Shown here: positions 1 through 6,860 of the stretch, piece after piece
How positions within the stretch are numbered: position 1 is the stretch's first letter
Layout of the letters: the number at the start of each line of letters is the position of its first letter
From: Actinomycetes bacterium
GTDB taxonomy: Bacteria; Actinomycetota; Coriobacteriia; Coriobacteriales; Eggerthellaceae
Assembly (NCBI GenBank): GCA_023403475.1
Contig: JAEYEL010000173.1
Location: 1-9,665, forward strand
DNA: 9,665 nucleotides
Reading direction: 5' to 3'
The notes under the pieces: generated by a model
The model's input: the letters and a program-made list of their open reading frames with translations, nothing else
What the model was told of the DNA's origin: nothing
Database searches by the model: none
Made by a program: the position numbers and the translations under genes

Positions 1-553
1 CCCAGTACCAACCTTCCCAGCTATCGGGATTGCGCGCCTGAAACGTAAACCCACCCAAGATTGACATAAGGCGCATCTGGCAACCGTGCGTAGCATGCAC
101 CGTTTTGGTCTCGCCATGGCCGTCGCCTTGGCAGAACACGGCGTAAAGGCCGTATTTCTCTTCTATGCGGCGCAACTCCTTGGCTATGATATCAGTCGCT
201 TCGTCCCAGCTGATGCGCTCGAACTTCGACTTCCCGCGATTCTGGGGATTGCGTTCGCCATCGGGATTCCAGTCCACGCGTTTCATGGGGTACAGAATGC
301 GGTTGTCGGAATAGGCGCGCTTCTTGTACACCAACGCGAACGGCGGAATGTCGTTTTTAAGCAAGCCTTCGAACTTCTTGCCCTTGGCTTCGAGCGTCCA
401 CGGGCGCAGCTCTTCGGCCGTGTACGCCCGGTCGAAATGCATGCCGCGCGTACGCACGATACGCCCGTCTTTGACGTCTATTTCGGACGAAAGCGCGCTC
501 ATGCCGAAACTGCCAAGACCGAGCGTCTTGTAGTAGGTTTCAATTCCTTCCAT
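1..553 (-). CDS. Second transhydroxylase/dehydroxylase-type molybdopterin oxidoreductase, N-terminal part (runs off left edge)
   Basis: This is the first 184 codons of a molybdenum bis-MGD enzyme in the same family as the full-length copy just upstream; the rest lies beyond the window. The start is the ATG at 553-551, five bases after a consensus AGGAGG (559-564). Aligned without gaps to the complete copy, 114 of 180 residues are identical, and 46 of 55 from IPPF to the ISWDEA region. The family motif PDSWEGW is intact. Its Ser (about residue 178) corresponds to the serine that binds Mo in the Pelobacter pyrogallol-phloroglucinol transhydroxylase. There is no N-terminal CxxC-type [4Fe-4S] motif and no Tat signal, so a cytoplasmic location is inferred. 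It sits 88 bases downstream of the other large-subunit gene on the same strand and is probably co-transcribed. The substrate is unknown; a catechol, pyrogallol or related phenol is likely from the family. Long plus-strand reading frames over this region are antisense shadows. Confidence 0.9.
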   Translation of the reverse strand, partial: MEGIETYYKTLGLGSFGMSALSSEIDVKDGRIVRTRGMHFDRAYTAEELRPWTLEAKGKKFEGLLKNDIPPFALVYKKRAYSDNRILYPMKRVDWNPDGERNPQNRGKSKFERISWDEATDIIAKELRRIEEKYGLYAVFCQGDGHGETKTVHATHGCQMRLMSILGGFTFQARNPDSWEGWYW

Positions 554-558
554 ACGAT

Positions 559-564
559 CCTCCT
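559..564 (-). promoter_or_regulatory. Ribosome binding site fixing the start of the truncated oxidoreductase
   Basis: A consensus AGGAGG on the minus strand lies five bases before the ATG at 553. It shows that this is a genuine new gene start and not a continuation of the upstream oxidoreductase, whose stop codon is at 642. Confidence 0.8.
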
Positions 565-582
565 CTTTCTTCTCTTCAATTT

Positions 583-619
583 GGCTCACGCGCTCCCATA
601 GCATTGAGGCACGTGAGCC
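583..619 (-). repeat. Inverted repeat between the two oxidoreductase genes (possible mRNA hairpin)
   Basis: GGCTCACG (583-590) and CGTGAGCC (612-619) form a perfect 8-bp stem with a 21-base loop in the 88-base gap between the two large-subunit genes. No U-run follows on the minus strand, so an intrinsic terminator is unlikely. It could instead stabilise or process the transcript and set different expression of the two enzymes. The function is inferred only from position. Confidence 0.45.
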
Positions 620-641
620 TTGTCTTTCGCCTCGCCAAAGG

Positions 642-3221
642 TTAAGCAATCCAGTTGTCGATCAGCACGCCACCGTCGTCTCGCACGCGGTTGAACGCTT
701 CGGGGTGCTCTTGCGCCATTTCGAACACGTCAACTTTTTCGATGCCCACCAGAAAACCGCTCGTCACCTCGCCAACCGCATTCTTCGACGTTGTGGCCGT
801 TGGGGCAATGAGATTGTTCGCGCCGCCGCGGTCGCTCGTTCCTACTACGATGGCGTCCACGCGGGCACCATGGTCTTGCAGCACCGCACCGGAAACGATG
901 CGCTCGGTCACATACACGCCGCCAAGAACCCAGCCGCGCTCGTTGAAGACCTTCACCACATCTCCGGTGCACACGCCCTCGCGTTCAGCGTCAACCGGGT
1001 TCAACCACACCGGCTCGTACAGGTAGCCGTCAGGCCCTTTCACCTTGCAGGTTTCTATCTCGCGCAGCCATGTGATGTCGTCAAGCTGCGCGTGGCAGCG
1101 CCACCGAGGGTGGTTCGACACTATGAGATAAGGAAAATCTTTGGCACGCGGCGTGCCCAAGCGCTCGGAGGGGTGGTTGATGCCCGTCTCCACCCACTTG
1201 GGATACGGCGGACGCTCCTCGTCGTCGGGGAAATGTTTGGCAAGCTCTTCCGAATAGAAGTTGATGAGCCCGTTCGGCGTGCGCATAGGGTGCGCCTTGG
1301 GGTCTTCCGCGAACGGCGCGTGCCCGCGAGGGTCGTCTTCCCAGCCTTCCGCCGTGGGAATGACGAAGTAACCGTTCTTGCGAAACTCGTCATAGCTCAG
1401 ATAGTCTTGACAACCCGAAGTTTCGAAGCCGGCGCGAATACTGTCCTCTATACTCTCGCCATGCGTGAACTGTTCGTAGATAACCGGGCCGAAACGACGC
1501 GCCACTTCGCAGGCTATCTCGTAGTCGCTCTTCGATTCGCCGATCGGCTCGATGCACTGCCCTTCGTATACGATATAGTTGAAATCGCCGCTCGACGTGT
1601 CGCAGTTGATGTCCTCTTCCTCGAACTTCGTGTTGACGGGAAGCAGCAAGTCGGCGAACTGACAGTCGTTTTCGAACCAGATGTGCTCGGTGCATATGAA
1701 CTCGATACTGGGATGCCTGTACGCCTCGATGGCCGCGTTACCACCGTTCCAGCATGTCGTCCAACAGGGCGCGTCGGACCAGATCATATGCACAGGCTGT
1801 GCGCCCGGAACAGGATACTGGTACTTGATGAATTGCTGGTCAGCTGGGAAGCTCGCATCGGGGAACGAATACCACGTGAGCGGGTTTTCGGCAGTGTATC
1901 CTCCTGTCACCGCCTGCGGGAACATGGTCTTGGGAATGAAGGAGGGCTTGAAGCCCATCATCCAGCCTTTGTAGGCGCCGCCAGGATACGGGATAAGTTC
2001 GCTACGCGGGCCGGGCATGGCGCTTTTCTGACCCATCATCTGCCATTCGATGAATTTCATGACGTTGCGTCCCGGTTTGCCTATGGCCTGCATGCACATG
2101 GCCAGAACCTCGAGACGAGCAGGTTCGTGTGAATAGATGGAGCGGATGTAGGAGCCGCCGTTGCCGTGTCCTATGGCCGTGCGCTGCTTGTGCCACGCAC
2201 GTGCCAAAGCCTTGATCTGACGAGAAGGAACGCCGCATTTGCCCTCTGCCCATTTCGGCGTTTTCGGCACGCCGTCTTCTTTGCCCAAAACGTAATCGAA
2301 GAAGATGTCGTAGCCGTAGGCATGGCTTTCAACGTATTCCCTATCCCACAGTCCTTCATCGAGCCATGTGTAGATGATGCCCAACTGCAAGGCGGCATCG
2401 GTGTTGGGAAGCACGGGAATCCACTTGTCGGCATGCACCGCCGCGCCGTAGTTCACGTCGGGGCACACATACACCTGCTTGATTCCCAGCTCGGTGAACC
2501 AGAAGCATAGCTTGCTTGACTGCTGACCTTCCCACGACCACGTGGTGGTTTCCATATCGCAGCCCCACAGAAGCATAAGCTCGGTGTTCTGCGCCACGTC
2601 CATCCACAAATTGTACTGGTCGGCCTGGCCGAGGGGATCTTGGCCCCACGCATGCTTTGCCCCCCAGTGCCATCCTTCCCAGCTATCGGGCTGGCGCCCT
2701 TGATAGGTGTAGCCGCCGAACAGGTCAAGCAAATTGGTCTGGCAACCATGAGCCGAATGCACGGTTTTGGTTTCGCCATGCCCGTCAATTTGACAGTAGA
2801 TGGAGTATGGGCCGTACTGCTTGTGAATACGGCGGATTTCGGAAACCAGGATGTCTAGAGCCTCGTCCCAGCTGATGATCTCGAACTTCGATTTCCCACG
2901 ATTCTGCGTGTTGCGCTCTCCGTTGGGATCCCAGTCCACGCGCTTCATGGGATGCAGAATACGGTTCGTGGAATACGCACGTTTCTTGTACACCAGAGAG
3001 AAAGGCGGTATCAAGCTCTTCATGGACGCTTTGTATTCCGAGCCTTTCGCATGAATGGTCCACGCGTTCATCTGTTCAGGCGTGTAGCACCTGTCGTAGT
3101 GGAACGGACGCGTGCGCACGATGCGCCCGTCTTTAACGTCCACCTCACACGTGTTTGAATTCACGCCACCGCCGCAGAAGCCGAGACCTTTATAGTATGT
3201 AGTAACGTTAGTTTTCGCCAT
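642..3221 (-). CDS. Molybdopterin oxidoreductase large subunit, pyrogallol transhydroxylase / catechol dehydroxylase family
   Basis: This 859-residue cytoplasmic bis-MGD molybdenum enzyme is close in length to the Pelobacter acidigallici transhydroxylase alpha subunit (about 875). Shared signatures, compared from memory, are DPNGERN near residue 98, ISWDEA near 116, PDSWEGWHWG at 178-187, the VADKW-like HADKW region, and the C-terminal DRGGxNxL (797-804) followed by IEKVD (827-831). Ser180 in the PDSWEGW motif matches the Mo-ligating serine of that enzyme; a His (148) lies near the position of its catalytic histidine. The C-terminal part, from about residue 690, is the dinucleotide-binding barrel, with the usual NPxDAxxxGxxxGD pattern. 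There is no N-terminal cysteine cluster for [4Fe-4S] and no twin-arginine signal. The family also includes gut catechol dehydroxylases. The reaction could be reductive dehydroxylation or hydroxyl transfer on a polyphenol; the sequence alone does not decide. A GGGAGGG ribosome site (3228-3234) precedes the ATG by six bases. The small-protein gene is 26 bases upstream. Confidence 0.93.
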   Translation of the reverse strand: MAKTNVTTYYKGLGFCGGGVNSNTCEVDVKDGRIVRTRPFHYDRCYTPEQMNAWTIHAKGSEYKASMKSLIPPFSLVYKKRAYSTNRILHPMKRVDWDPNGERNTQNRGKSKFEIISWDEALDILVSEIRRIHKQYGPYSIYCQIDGHGETKTVHSAHGCQTNLLDLFGGYTYQGRQPDSWEGWHWGAKHAWGQDPLGQADQYNLWMDVAQNTELMLLWGCDMETTTWSWEGQQSSKLCFWFTELGIKQVYVCPDVNYGAAVHADKWIPVLPNTDAALQLGIIYTWLDEGLWDREYVESHAYGYDIFFDYVLGKEDGVPKTPKWAEGKCGVPSRQIKALARAWHKQRTAIGHGNGGSYIRSIYSHEPARLEVLAMCMQAIGKPGRNVMKFIEWQMMGQKSAMPGPRSELIPYPGGAYKGWMMGFKPSFIPKTMFPQAVTGGYTAENPLTWYSFPDASFPADQQFIKYQYPVPGAQPVHMIWSDAPCWTTCWNGGNAAIEAYRHPSIEFICTEHIWFENDCQFADLLLPVNTKFEEEDINCDTSSGDFNYIVYEGQCIEPIGESKSDYEIACEVARRFGPVIYEQFTHGESIEDSIRAGFETSGCQDYLSYDEFRKNGYFVIPTAEGWEDDPRGHAPFAEDPKAHPMRTPNGLINFYSEELAKHFPDDEERPPYPKWVETGINHPSERLGTPRAKDFPYLIVSNHPRWRCHAQLDDITWLREIETCKVKGPDGYLYEPVWLNPVDAEREGVCTGDVVKVFNERGWVLGGVYVTERIVSGAVLQDHGARVDAIVVGTSDRGGANNLIAPTATTSKNAVGEVTSGFLVGIEKVDVFEMAQEHPEAFNRVRDDGGVLIDNWIA

Positions 3222-3247
3222 ATTGAACCCTCCCGTGTAAAAGCCGC

Positions 3248-3556
3248 TCAGGCTTCTTCCTCGTAGTCGTTATGGACACCCCACATGGATTTGGGTATGG
3301 CTTTGCCCGCGAACCAGCCAAGGTCCACATCCCCCTCTCCTTCTTCGATGTCGAGCAACTTGTTGATGGGGTTGTAACCTGCTACGTCGATGATGGACAC
3401 GACATAGCTTCCTGGCGGAACCTCGTCAAAATAGAACGCGCCGTTGCCGAGCAACAGCGTCTCGATGTTGGCATCCCCCGAAATAACAACCCGCCCGCCG
3501 ATGGTGATGTAGGCTCCTGTTAGCTCATCGGCCATATAGCCGCTCACACGGGACAT
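3248..3556 (-). CDS. Small CnaB / carboxypeptidase-regulatory-like domain protein, putative transhydroxylase accessory subunit
   Basis: This is a 102-residue soluble protein with no signal peptide or membrane segment. Its middle, with GNGAFYFDEVPPGSYVVSI at 37-55, has the pattern of a CnaB or carboxypeptidase-regulatory-like beta-sandwich, ending in DVDLGWF (77-82). The C-terminal domain of the Pelobacter transhydroxylase beta subunit has the same plan: a G-x-F-x-F-D turn, G-x-Y-x-V-x-I, then a final DLGF strand. I therefore read it as a stand-alone version of that domain, lacking the ferredoxin-like part that carries three [4Fe-4S] clusters. It is the first gene of the operon, ahead of the large subunit, and probably binds it. 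A ribosome site AGGAGG (3562-3567) lies five bases before the ATG. The acidic tail (DYEEEA) and the MWGVH segment have no assigned role. The domain call is confident; the complex membership is inference. Confidence 0.82.
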   Translation of the reverse strand: MSRVSGYMADELTGAYITIGGRVVISGDANIETLLLGNGAFYFDEVPPGSYVVSIIDVAGYNPINKLLDIEEGEGDVDLGWFAGKAIPKSMWGVHNDYEEEA

Positions 3557-3698
3557 ACGCTCCTCCTCTCACTTCCAAATAAACAACCAGTAAGGCCATT
3601 TTGGAGAAGCGAGGAGTTTTTTTAATCATCCAACGGTATCAAAACACGAACGAGGCCTTCGACATTTAGTATTAGTCAGGTTTTGACGTGCGGAAATG
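3557..3698 (-). promoter_or_regulatory. Presumed promoter region of the oxidoreductase operon
   Basis: These 142 bases separate the stop of the LuxR regulator from the operon's first gene; all are on the minus strand. The segment is AT-richer than the flanking operon. It contains CAACGGTATCAA (3631-3642), which resembles the half-site found in the two other regulatory gaps. I found no convincing -35/-10 pair and no clear terminator for the regulator gene. Either an activator-dependent promoter or read-through from the regulator is possible. Confidence 0.4.
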
Positions 3699-5195
3699 CT
3701 ATCGATTCACAAACTCGTTCTCAACAACGTCGATAAGCTCCTGCTGGTTATGCACGCCCATTTTCTGATAGATGTTGTACGTATGCGTACGCACCGTACT
3801 TGGAGCAATGTAAAGGAGGTTGTGAATATACTGTCGGTCGCGCCCGCGCGAGAGCAAAAGGAATATTTCGCTTTCACGCGCGGAGAACTTGTATTGTTCG
3901 GAGAGACGTGAACATACCGCCTCCCATTCCGCGAGAACCGAGCCTATGGCCTCCTTCTTGTCGAAGTCGACTGCCTTAGTGGGTCTTTCTTCCTCCCGCA
4001 CAAATGACGCGACAGCCACGCCCACCAAAGCAGCAGCGATAAGAAAATAGCAGTATGGTACAAGTTGGTCGTCCACAACAAATTGAATGAGCGTGCCAGC
4101 AGCCCACCCGATCATACTTCCGAGCATATCGGCAGACCGAGATTCGCAACTAAACATGTCGCGCATCTGGTTGAGTTGTCCGGAACCACCATCGCCGACA
4201 TAAGCGGTGTTAATGACATTGTAGGAGTTCACCACAAAGAAGACCGCAAAAAGAAGCACCGTTTTCCCTACATTGTCGGCCACGCTGAGCAAAAACAAAC
4301 ACACCACTGCGAAAGGTAGAAACCACATAAAGATGCTGCGCTGAATCACCAAGACACCCGACCTCAACATGATGCACATGACCACACCAGCCGAAAGCGT
4401 TGCCACACCCACGAAAACAAAGGAATACTGCGATAGATCGAATTGAGTACCCACCGATCCAGATACGCCCATGATGAAACCATACGAGAAGATGAAAATC
4501 GTCGCCCCTTTGCCCAGCACCAATCGCATGCTAGTAAGTGCCGTAGGATTTGCGACATGCTCGAAATCAACGACAGAACTCGAGTCGTCAATCCCCTGAC
4601 GCAGACATACTATCCATACAACAAGCATGACAAACGGCATAAGCATGATCAGCATCGAAGCTGCAGCACGCTCGAGAAAGGCGCACAGAATGAAAACGCT
4701 GCCCGAAAGCATAGAACTAGCCGATACATTCACGATACCCTGTCGATAGTTCACTTTGGTAGACATGCCGTAACCCCAGACAAGCATCATGACAGCAACC
4801 GAAAAACCAGAAAGCATCCAAGAAAGAACCAGTATCGGCTGACAATTGATACTTACAGAAGCGAACCATGGGCAAACGTTCCCTAAAAGAGGGAGGGGAG
4901 ACAACGCAACGCCAATGGCCATCGCCACATACTTGACGACTTTTTTTTGGATAATGAAAGGAAAGAACTGCACGATCAGATACACGATGCACACCACGCC
5001 AAGAACCGACAAACGCAACAGGTGCATCATAAAATCACTCGCATGATCGGAAAAAGAGGCCGGAACCGCAACGGAAGACCACAAGATCATGGCGAACCAC
5101 GTTATCGCAAGCGCAAAGCCTAGGCTTTCAATGTTGAGCGTTTCGGGGGCATTCTGCATTACTCCGTCCCCCGCCCCCTGCGTTGACTCTCTCAT
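3699..5195 (-). CDS. Membrane-embedded LuxR-family transcriptional regulator (12 TM plus C-terminal HTH)
   Basis: This protein has 498 residues from the chosen ATG. Twelve hydrophobic segments can be read (about 24-44, 59-80, 86-105, 120-143, 155-173, 177-197, 230-250, 258-278, 286-306, 311-332, 355-373, 377-398), giving an MFS-like layout with a central loop. A short cytoplasmic linker then leads to a LuxR/NarL-type helix-turn-helix at about 431-495, with FSARESEIFLLLSRG (437-451) and STVRTHTYNIYQKMGVH (466-482). This architecture is widespread in Eggerthellaceae, where regulators of this kind control catechol dehydroxylase genes. It probably senses a transported or membrane-available ligand and activates the adjacent operon and the divergent permease; that role is inferred. 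A longer reading from 5246 is possible, but AAGGAG (5206-5211), ten bases before the ATG at 5195, supports the shorter start. The gene lies 142 bases upstream of the operon on the same strand. Confidence 0.9.
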   Translation of the reverse strand: MRESTQGAGDGVMQNAPETLNIESLGFALAITWFAMILWSSVAVPASFSDHASDFMMHLLRLSVLGVVCIVYLIVQFFPFIIQKKVVKYVAMAIGVALSPLPLLGNVCPWFASVSINCQPILVLSWMLSGFSVAVMMLVWGYGMSTKVNYRQGIVNVSASSMLSGSVFILCAFLERAAASMLIMLMPFVMLVVWIVCLRQGIDDSSSVVDFEHVANPTALTSMRLVLGKGATIFIFSYGFIMGVSGSVGTQFDLSQYSFVFVGVATLSAGVVMCIMLRSGVLVIQRSIFMWFLPFAVVCLFLLSVADNVGKTVLLFAVFFVVNSYNVINTAYVGDGGSGQLNQMRDMFSCESRSADMLGSMIGWAAGTLIQFVVDDQLVPYCYFLIAAALVGVAVASFVREEERPTKAVDFDKKEAIGSVLAEWEAVCSRLSEQYKFSARESEIFLLLSRGRDRQYIHNLLYIAPSTVRTHTYNIYQKMGVHNQQELIDVVENEFVNR

Positions 5196-5205
5196 AGCAG
5201 CATAT

Positions 5206-5211
5206 CTCCTT
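5206..5211 (-). promoter_or_regulatory. Ribosome binding site deciding the LuxR regulator start
   Basis: AAGGAG on the minus strand lies ten bases before ATG 5195. The alternative upstream ATG at 5246 would add 17 residues rich in Arg and Leu and has no comparable site in front. An ATG at 5203 is out of frame and closes after three codons. Confidence 0.6.
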
Positions 5212-5351
5212 GGCAACCGAAGCTTTCCCAATGCCCGCAGAAACACGACAGCAGCATGTACCTCGGCACTGTCGTCTTATCGCATTCCGCCCTCGACATC
5301 GATATCGTTCTCGGGTGCAGGCAATCTCCCTGTACCCGATTACACACTTTT

Positions 5352-5379
5352 ATTCTAGCCGAAACAGCCCCAAAGGCAA
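5352..5379 (-). promoter_or_regulatory. Possible sigma-70-type promoter of the LuxR regulator
   Basis: On the minus strand, TTGCCT (5379-5374, four of six consensus bases) and TAGAAT (5357-5352, five of six) are separated by 16 bases. The predicted start near 5345 would give a 5' leader of about 150 bases before the ATG at 5195. The inverted repeat at 5391-5409 lies just upstream of the -35 box, a typical place for an activator. This is pattern matching only. Confidence 0.4.
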
Positions 5380-5390
5380 AGAAAAAGCAA

Positions 5391-5409
5391 TTCATACAGT
5401 TGGTATGAA
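5391..5409. promoter_or_regulatory. 7-5-7 inverted repeat, candidate operator between LuxR regulator and MFS permease
   Basis: TTCATAC-AGTTG-GTATGAA is a perfect inverted repeat with 7-base arms and a 5-base spacer, in the 382-base divergent gap. Its right half, GGTATGAA, recurs at 8689-8696 in the other regulator/permease gap, and a related GGTATCAA is at 3635-3642 ahead of the enzyme operon. A dimeric LuxR-type HTH would suit such a site. Binding by either regulator here is inference. Confidence 0.5.
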
Positions 5410-5547
5410 GCTCGCAATAAACTGGTGTTTTCTTTACGACCATTCGACCCTGCAAGCACTTTTGCCAAGTTCCTACAATGATTCCTATCTCGTTACGCAA
5501 AACCTTGCTTAACCCGCATGTGCTTTTTCGGAACACGAGCAAATCGC

Positions 5548-5577
5548 ATTGTCAAAACACTTGAAAGTGGGGACAAT
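5548..5577 (+). promoter_or_regulatory. Leader hairpin abutting the start codon of the first MFS permease
   Basis: ATTGTC (5548-5553) pairs with GACAAT (5572-5577), and inside it CACT (5558-5561) pairs with AGTG (5566-5569) around a TGAA loop. The 3' arm ends at the base before the ATG, and the weak GGGGA ribosome site (5569-5573) lies in the structure. This could restrain translation of the permease. The stem is AU-rich and its stability has not been calculated. Confidence 0.4.
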
Positions 5578-6801
5578 ATGTCTGCCAGTATTCAGACCAA
5601 GCGAGGTAGGAATTTGATCAAGGCTTCGCTTATTTTGAGCAGCATCGACGGACAGGTTCAGGCGGCATTGTACATGCCCATCCTCGCATTGATCACGCAA
5701 ACGTTCGACGATACCGCCGCCATAAACTTCTCTTTCTCCATCACGTCGGGCGTCATGGTCGTCGCTATTCTTATAGCAGGCCACCTTGCGAAAATCGTAG
5801 ACAAGCGTGATCTTATGGTAGTAGGCACTATTATCTTCATCCTCGGGGGGTTCTGTGGATCTTTTGCACCAAACGCCGAGATCCTCATAGCCACAAGGGC
5901 GCTGGAAGGGGTGGGGGCAGGACTTGTATATCCCATGGTGCCTTCCATTACCGCTCAACTCTTCGAAGGAAGCGAGAGAACGCAAGTTATGGGACTGCTC
6001 AATGGAGGTGCGTGCATTATAGCCTTCTTCCTCAACTTTGGGGCAGGAGCCGTAGGAGCATTGTTCGGATGGCGTGTATGCCTCTATATCTACGCAATAC
6101 TTTTCATTGCCGTTTTTCTCCAAATCAAGTATATTCCACGACTCGGCGCGGAGAAAAATCTTCTCGAAACGAAAGACGAAGCGGGGCAAAGACGCCGCCT
6201 TCCGAAAACCGTGCTCTTTCTTGCTTTTGCGAACTGTGCTTTTTCATGCTGTGGCATGATTTTCAACATGACGCTTTCTGGTTTCATTGTCGAGACGGGT
6301 ATTGGCGATACCGCCGTTGCGGGCACTGCCGGATCGGTTCAGACGTTCATAGGCTTTCTTGTAGGACTGGTTTTTGCACGAATGATAGGGCGCCTTGGAA
6401 GATTCGTGCCAGCCTTCGCTCTTGCCGCACTTGCCATTTGTTACCTTGGTTTATCACAAGCAACCACATCTTTAGGAGTCTACTGCAGCATCGCTTTCAT
6501 AGGGCTGTGCTGCGGCATTCTCTACCCCTACCTCAACGAATGCGTCGCTCGTGCGACAAGCGCCTCTCAAGTAACTCTCGGCATGTCCTACGTTTCAATG
6601 GGAATGCTCATAGGGAACTTTCTGTGCGGATTCTTCGTCACTTTTCTTTCGTCCATCACCGGAGGATCTTACGTTTCCATGTTCTTCATCGTAGGTCTCG
6701 GCGCCGTCATTACCTCGGCAACATTTGCAGCAAAAGGCACCTTAGAAGTCATCCAATCACGCAGAAGTGGTAAAGATTGGCCTAAGAAGTTAGACGCATA
6801 G
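5578..6801 (+). CDS. MFS permease (first), probable aromatic metabolite transporter
   Basis: This 407-residue, 12-TM integral membrane protein belongs to the major facilitator superfamily. The loop 2-3 signature appears as GHLAKIVDKR (68-77), and the TM4 stretch RALEGVGAG (107-115) with the following YPMVP is typical of DHA1-like or metabolite:H+ families. A basic central loop (around residues 185-205) divides the two six-helix halves. The start at 5578 is chosen because the reading frame open from 5518 has no ribosome site there and would add 20 polar residues; the 5578 site itself is weak. The gene is divergent from the membrane LuxR regulator, and together they flank the phenol-type oxidoreductase operon, so uptake or exchange of the enzyme's substrate or product is likely. 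The transport direction and substrate cannot be read from the sequence. A long inverted repeat follows the stop by one base. Confidence 0.88.
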   Translation: MSASIQTKRGRNLIKASLILSSIDGQVQAALYMPILALITQTFDDTAAINFSFSITSGVMVVAILIAGHLAKIVDKRDLMVVGTIIFILGGFCGSFAPNAEILIATRALEGVGAGLVYPMVPSITAQLFEGSERTQVMGLLNGGACIIAFFLNFGAGAVGALFGWRVCLYIYAILFIAVFLQIKYIPRLGAEKNLLETKDEAGQRRRLPKTVLFLAFANCAFSCCGMIFNMTLSGFIVETGIGDTAVAGTAGSVQTFIGFLVGLVFARMIGRLGRFVPAFALAALAICYLGLSQATTSLGVYCSIAFIGLCCGILYPYLNECVARATSASQVTLGMSYVSMGMLIGNFLCGFFVTFLSSITGGSYVSMFFIVGLGAVITSATFAAKGTLEVIQSRRSGKDWPKKLDA

Positions 6802-6802
6802 C

Positions 6803-6860
6803 CGCATATGGGAAACAGGAGGAAGTCGCATTTGCCACTCGCTTCCGTCTCCCATATGCG
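6803..6860 (+). terminator. Long inverted repeat directly after the first MFS permease
   Basis: CGCATATGGGA (6803-6813) and TCCCATATGCG (6850-6860) form a perfect 11-bp stem. Inside it GGAAG (6821-6825) can pair with CTTCC (6842-6846). It starts one base after the stop codon. No T-run follows on either strand, so it is not a classic intrinsic terminator. It may end or protect the 3' end of the permease mRNA. Confidence 0.5.

Noticed and set aside
86..601. Plus-strand frame of 171 residues
   Set aside because: It is antisense to the truncated oxidoreductase, whose minus-strand translation matches the family along its length and has a good ribosome site. The plus-strand translation has no domain.
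705..2132. Plus-strand frame of 475 residues
   Set aside because: A long open frame opposite a GC-rich gene. The translation is rich in Arg, Val and His with no recognisable fold, while the minus strand encodes the clear oxidoreductase.
3609..3623. GCGAGGAG followed by a T-run as a plus-strand terminator
   Set aside because: The only partner arm (CTCCTC near 3562) is short and about 45 bases away, and no plus-strand gene ends there.
5196..5246. Longer start for the LuxR regulator
   Set aside because: The added 17 residues are not typical, and the internal ATG at 5195 has AAGGAG at a workable distance.
5509..6189. Minus-strand frame of 226 residues
   Set aside because: It is antisense to the first MFS permease, has a Cys/Glu/Arg-rich translation without a domain, and covers the divergent control region.
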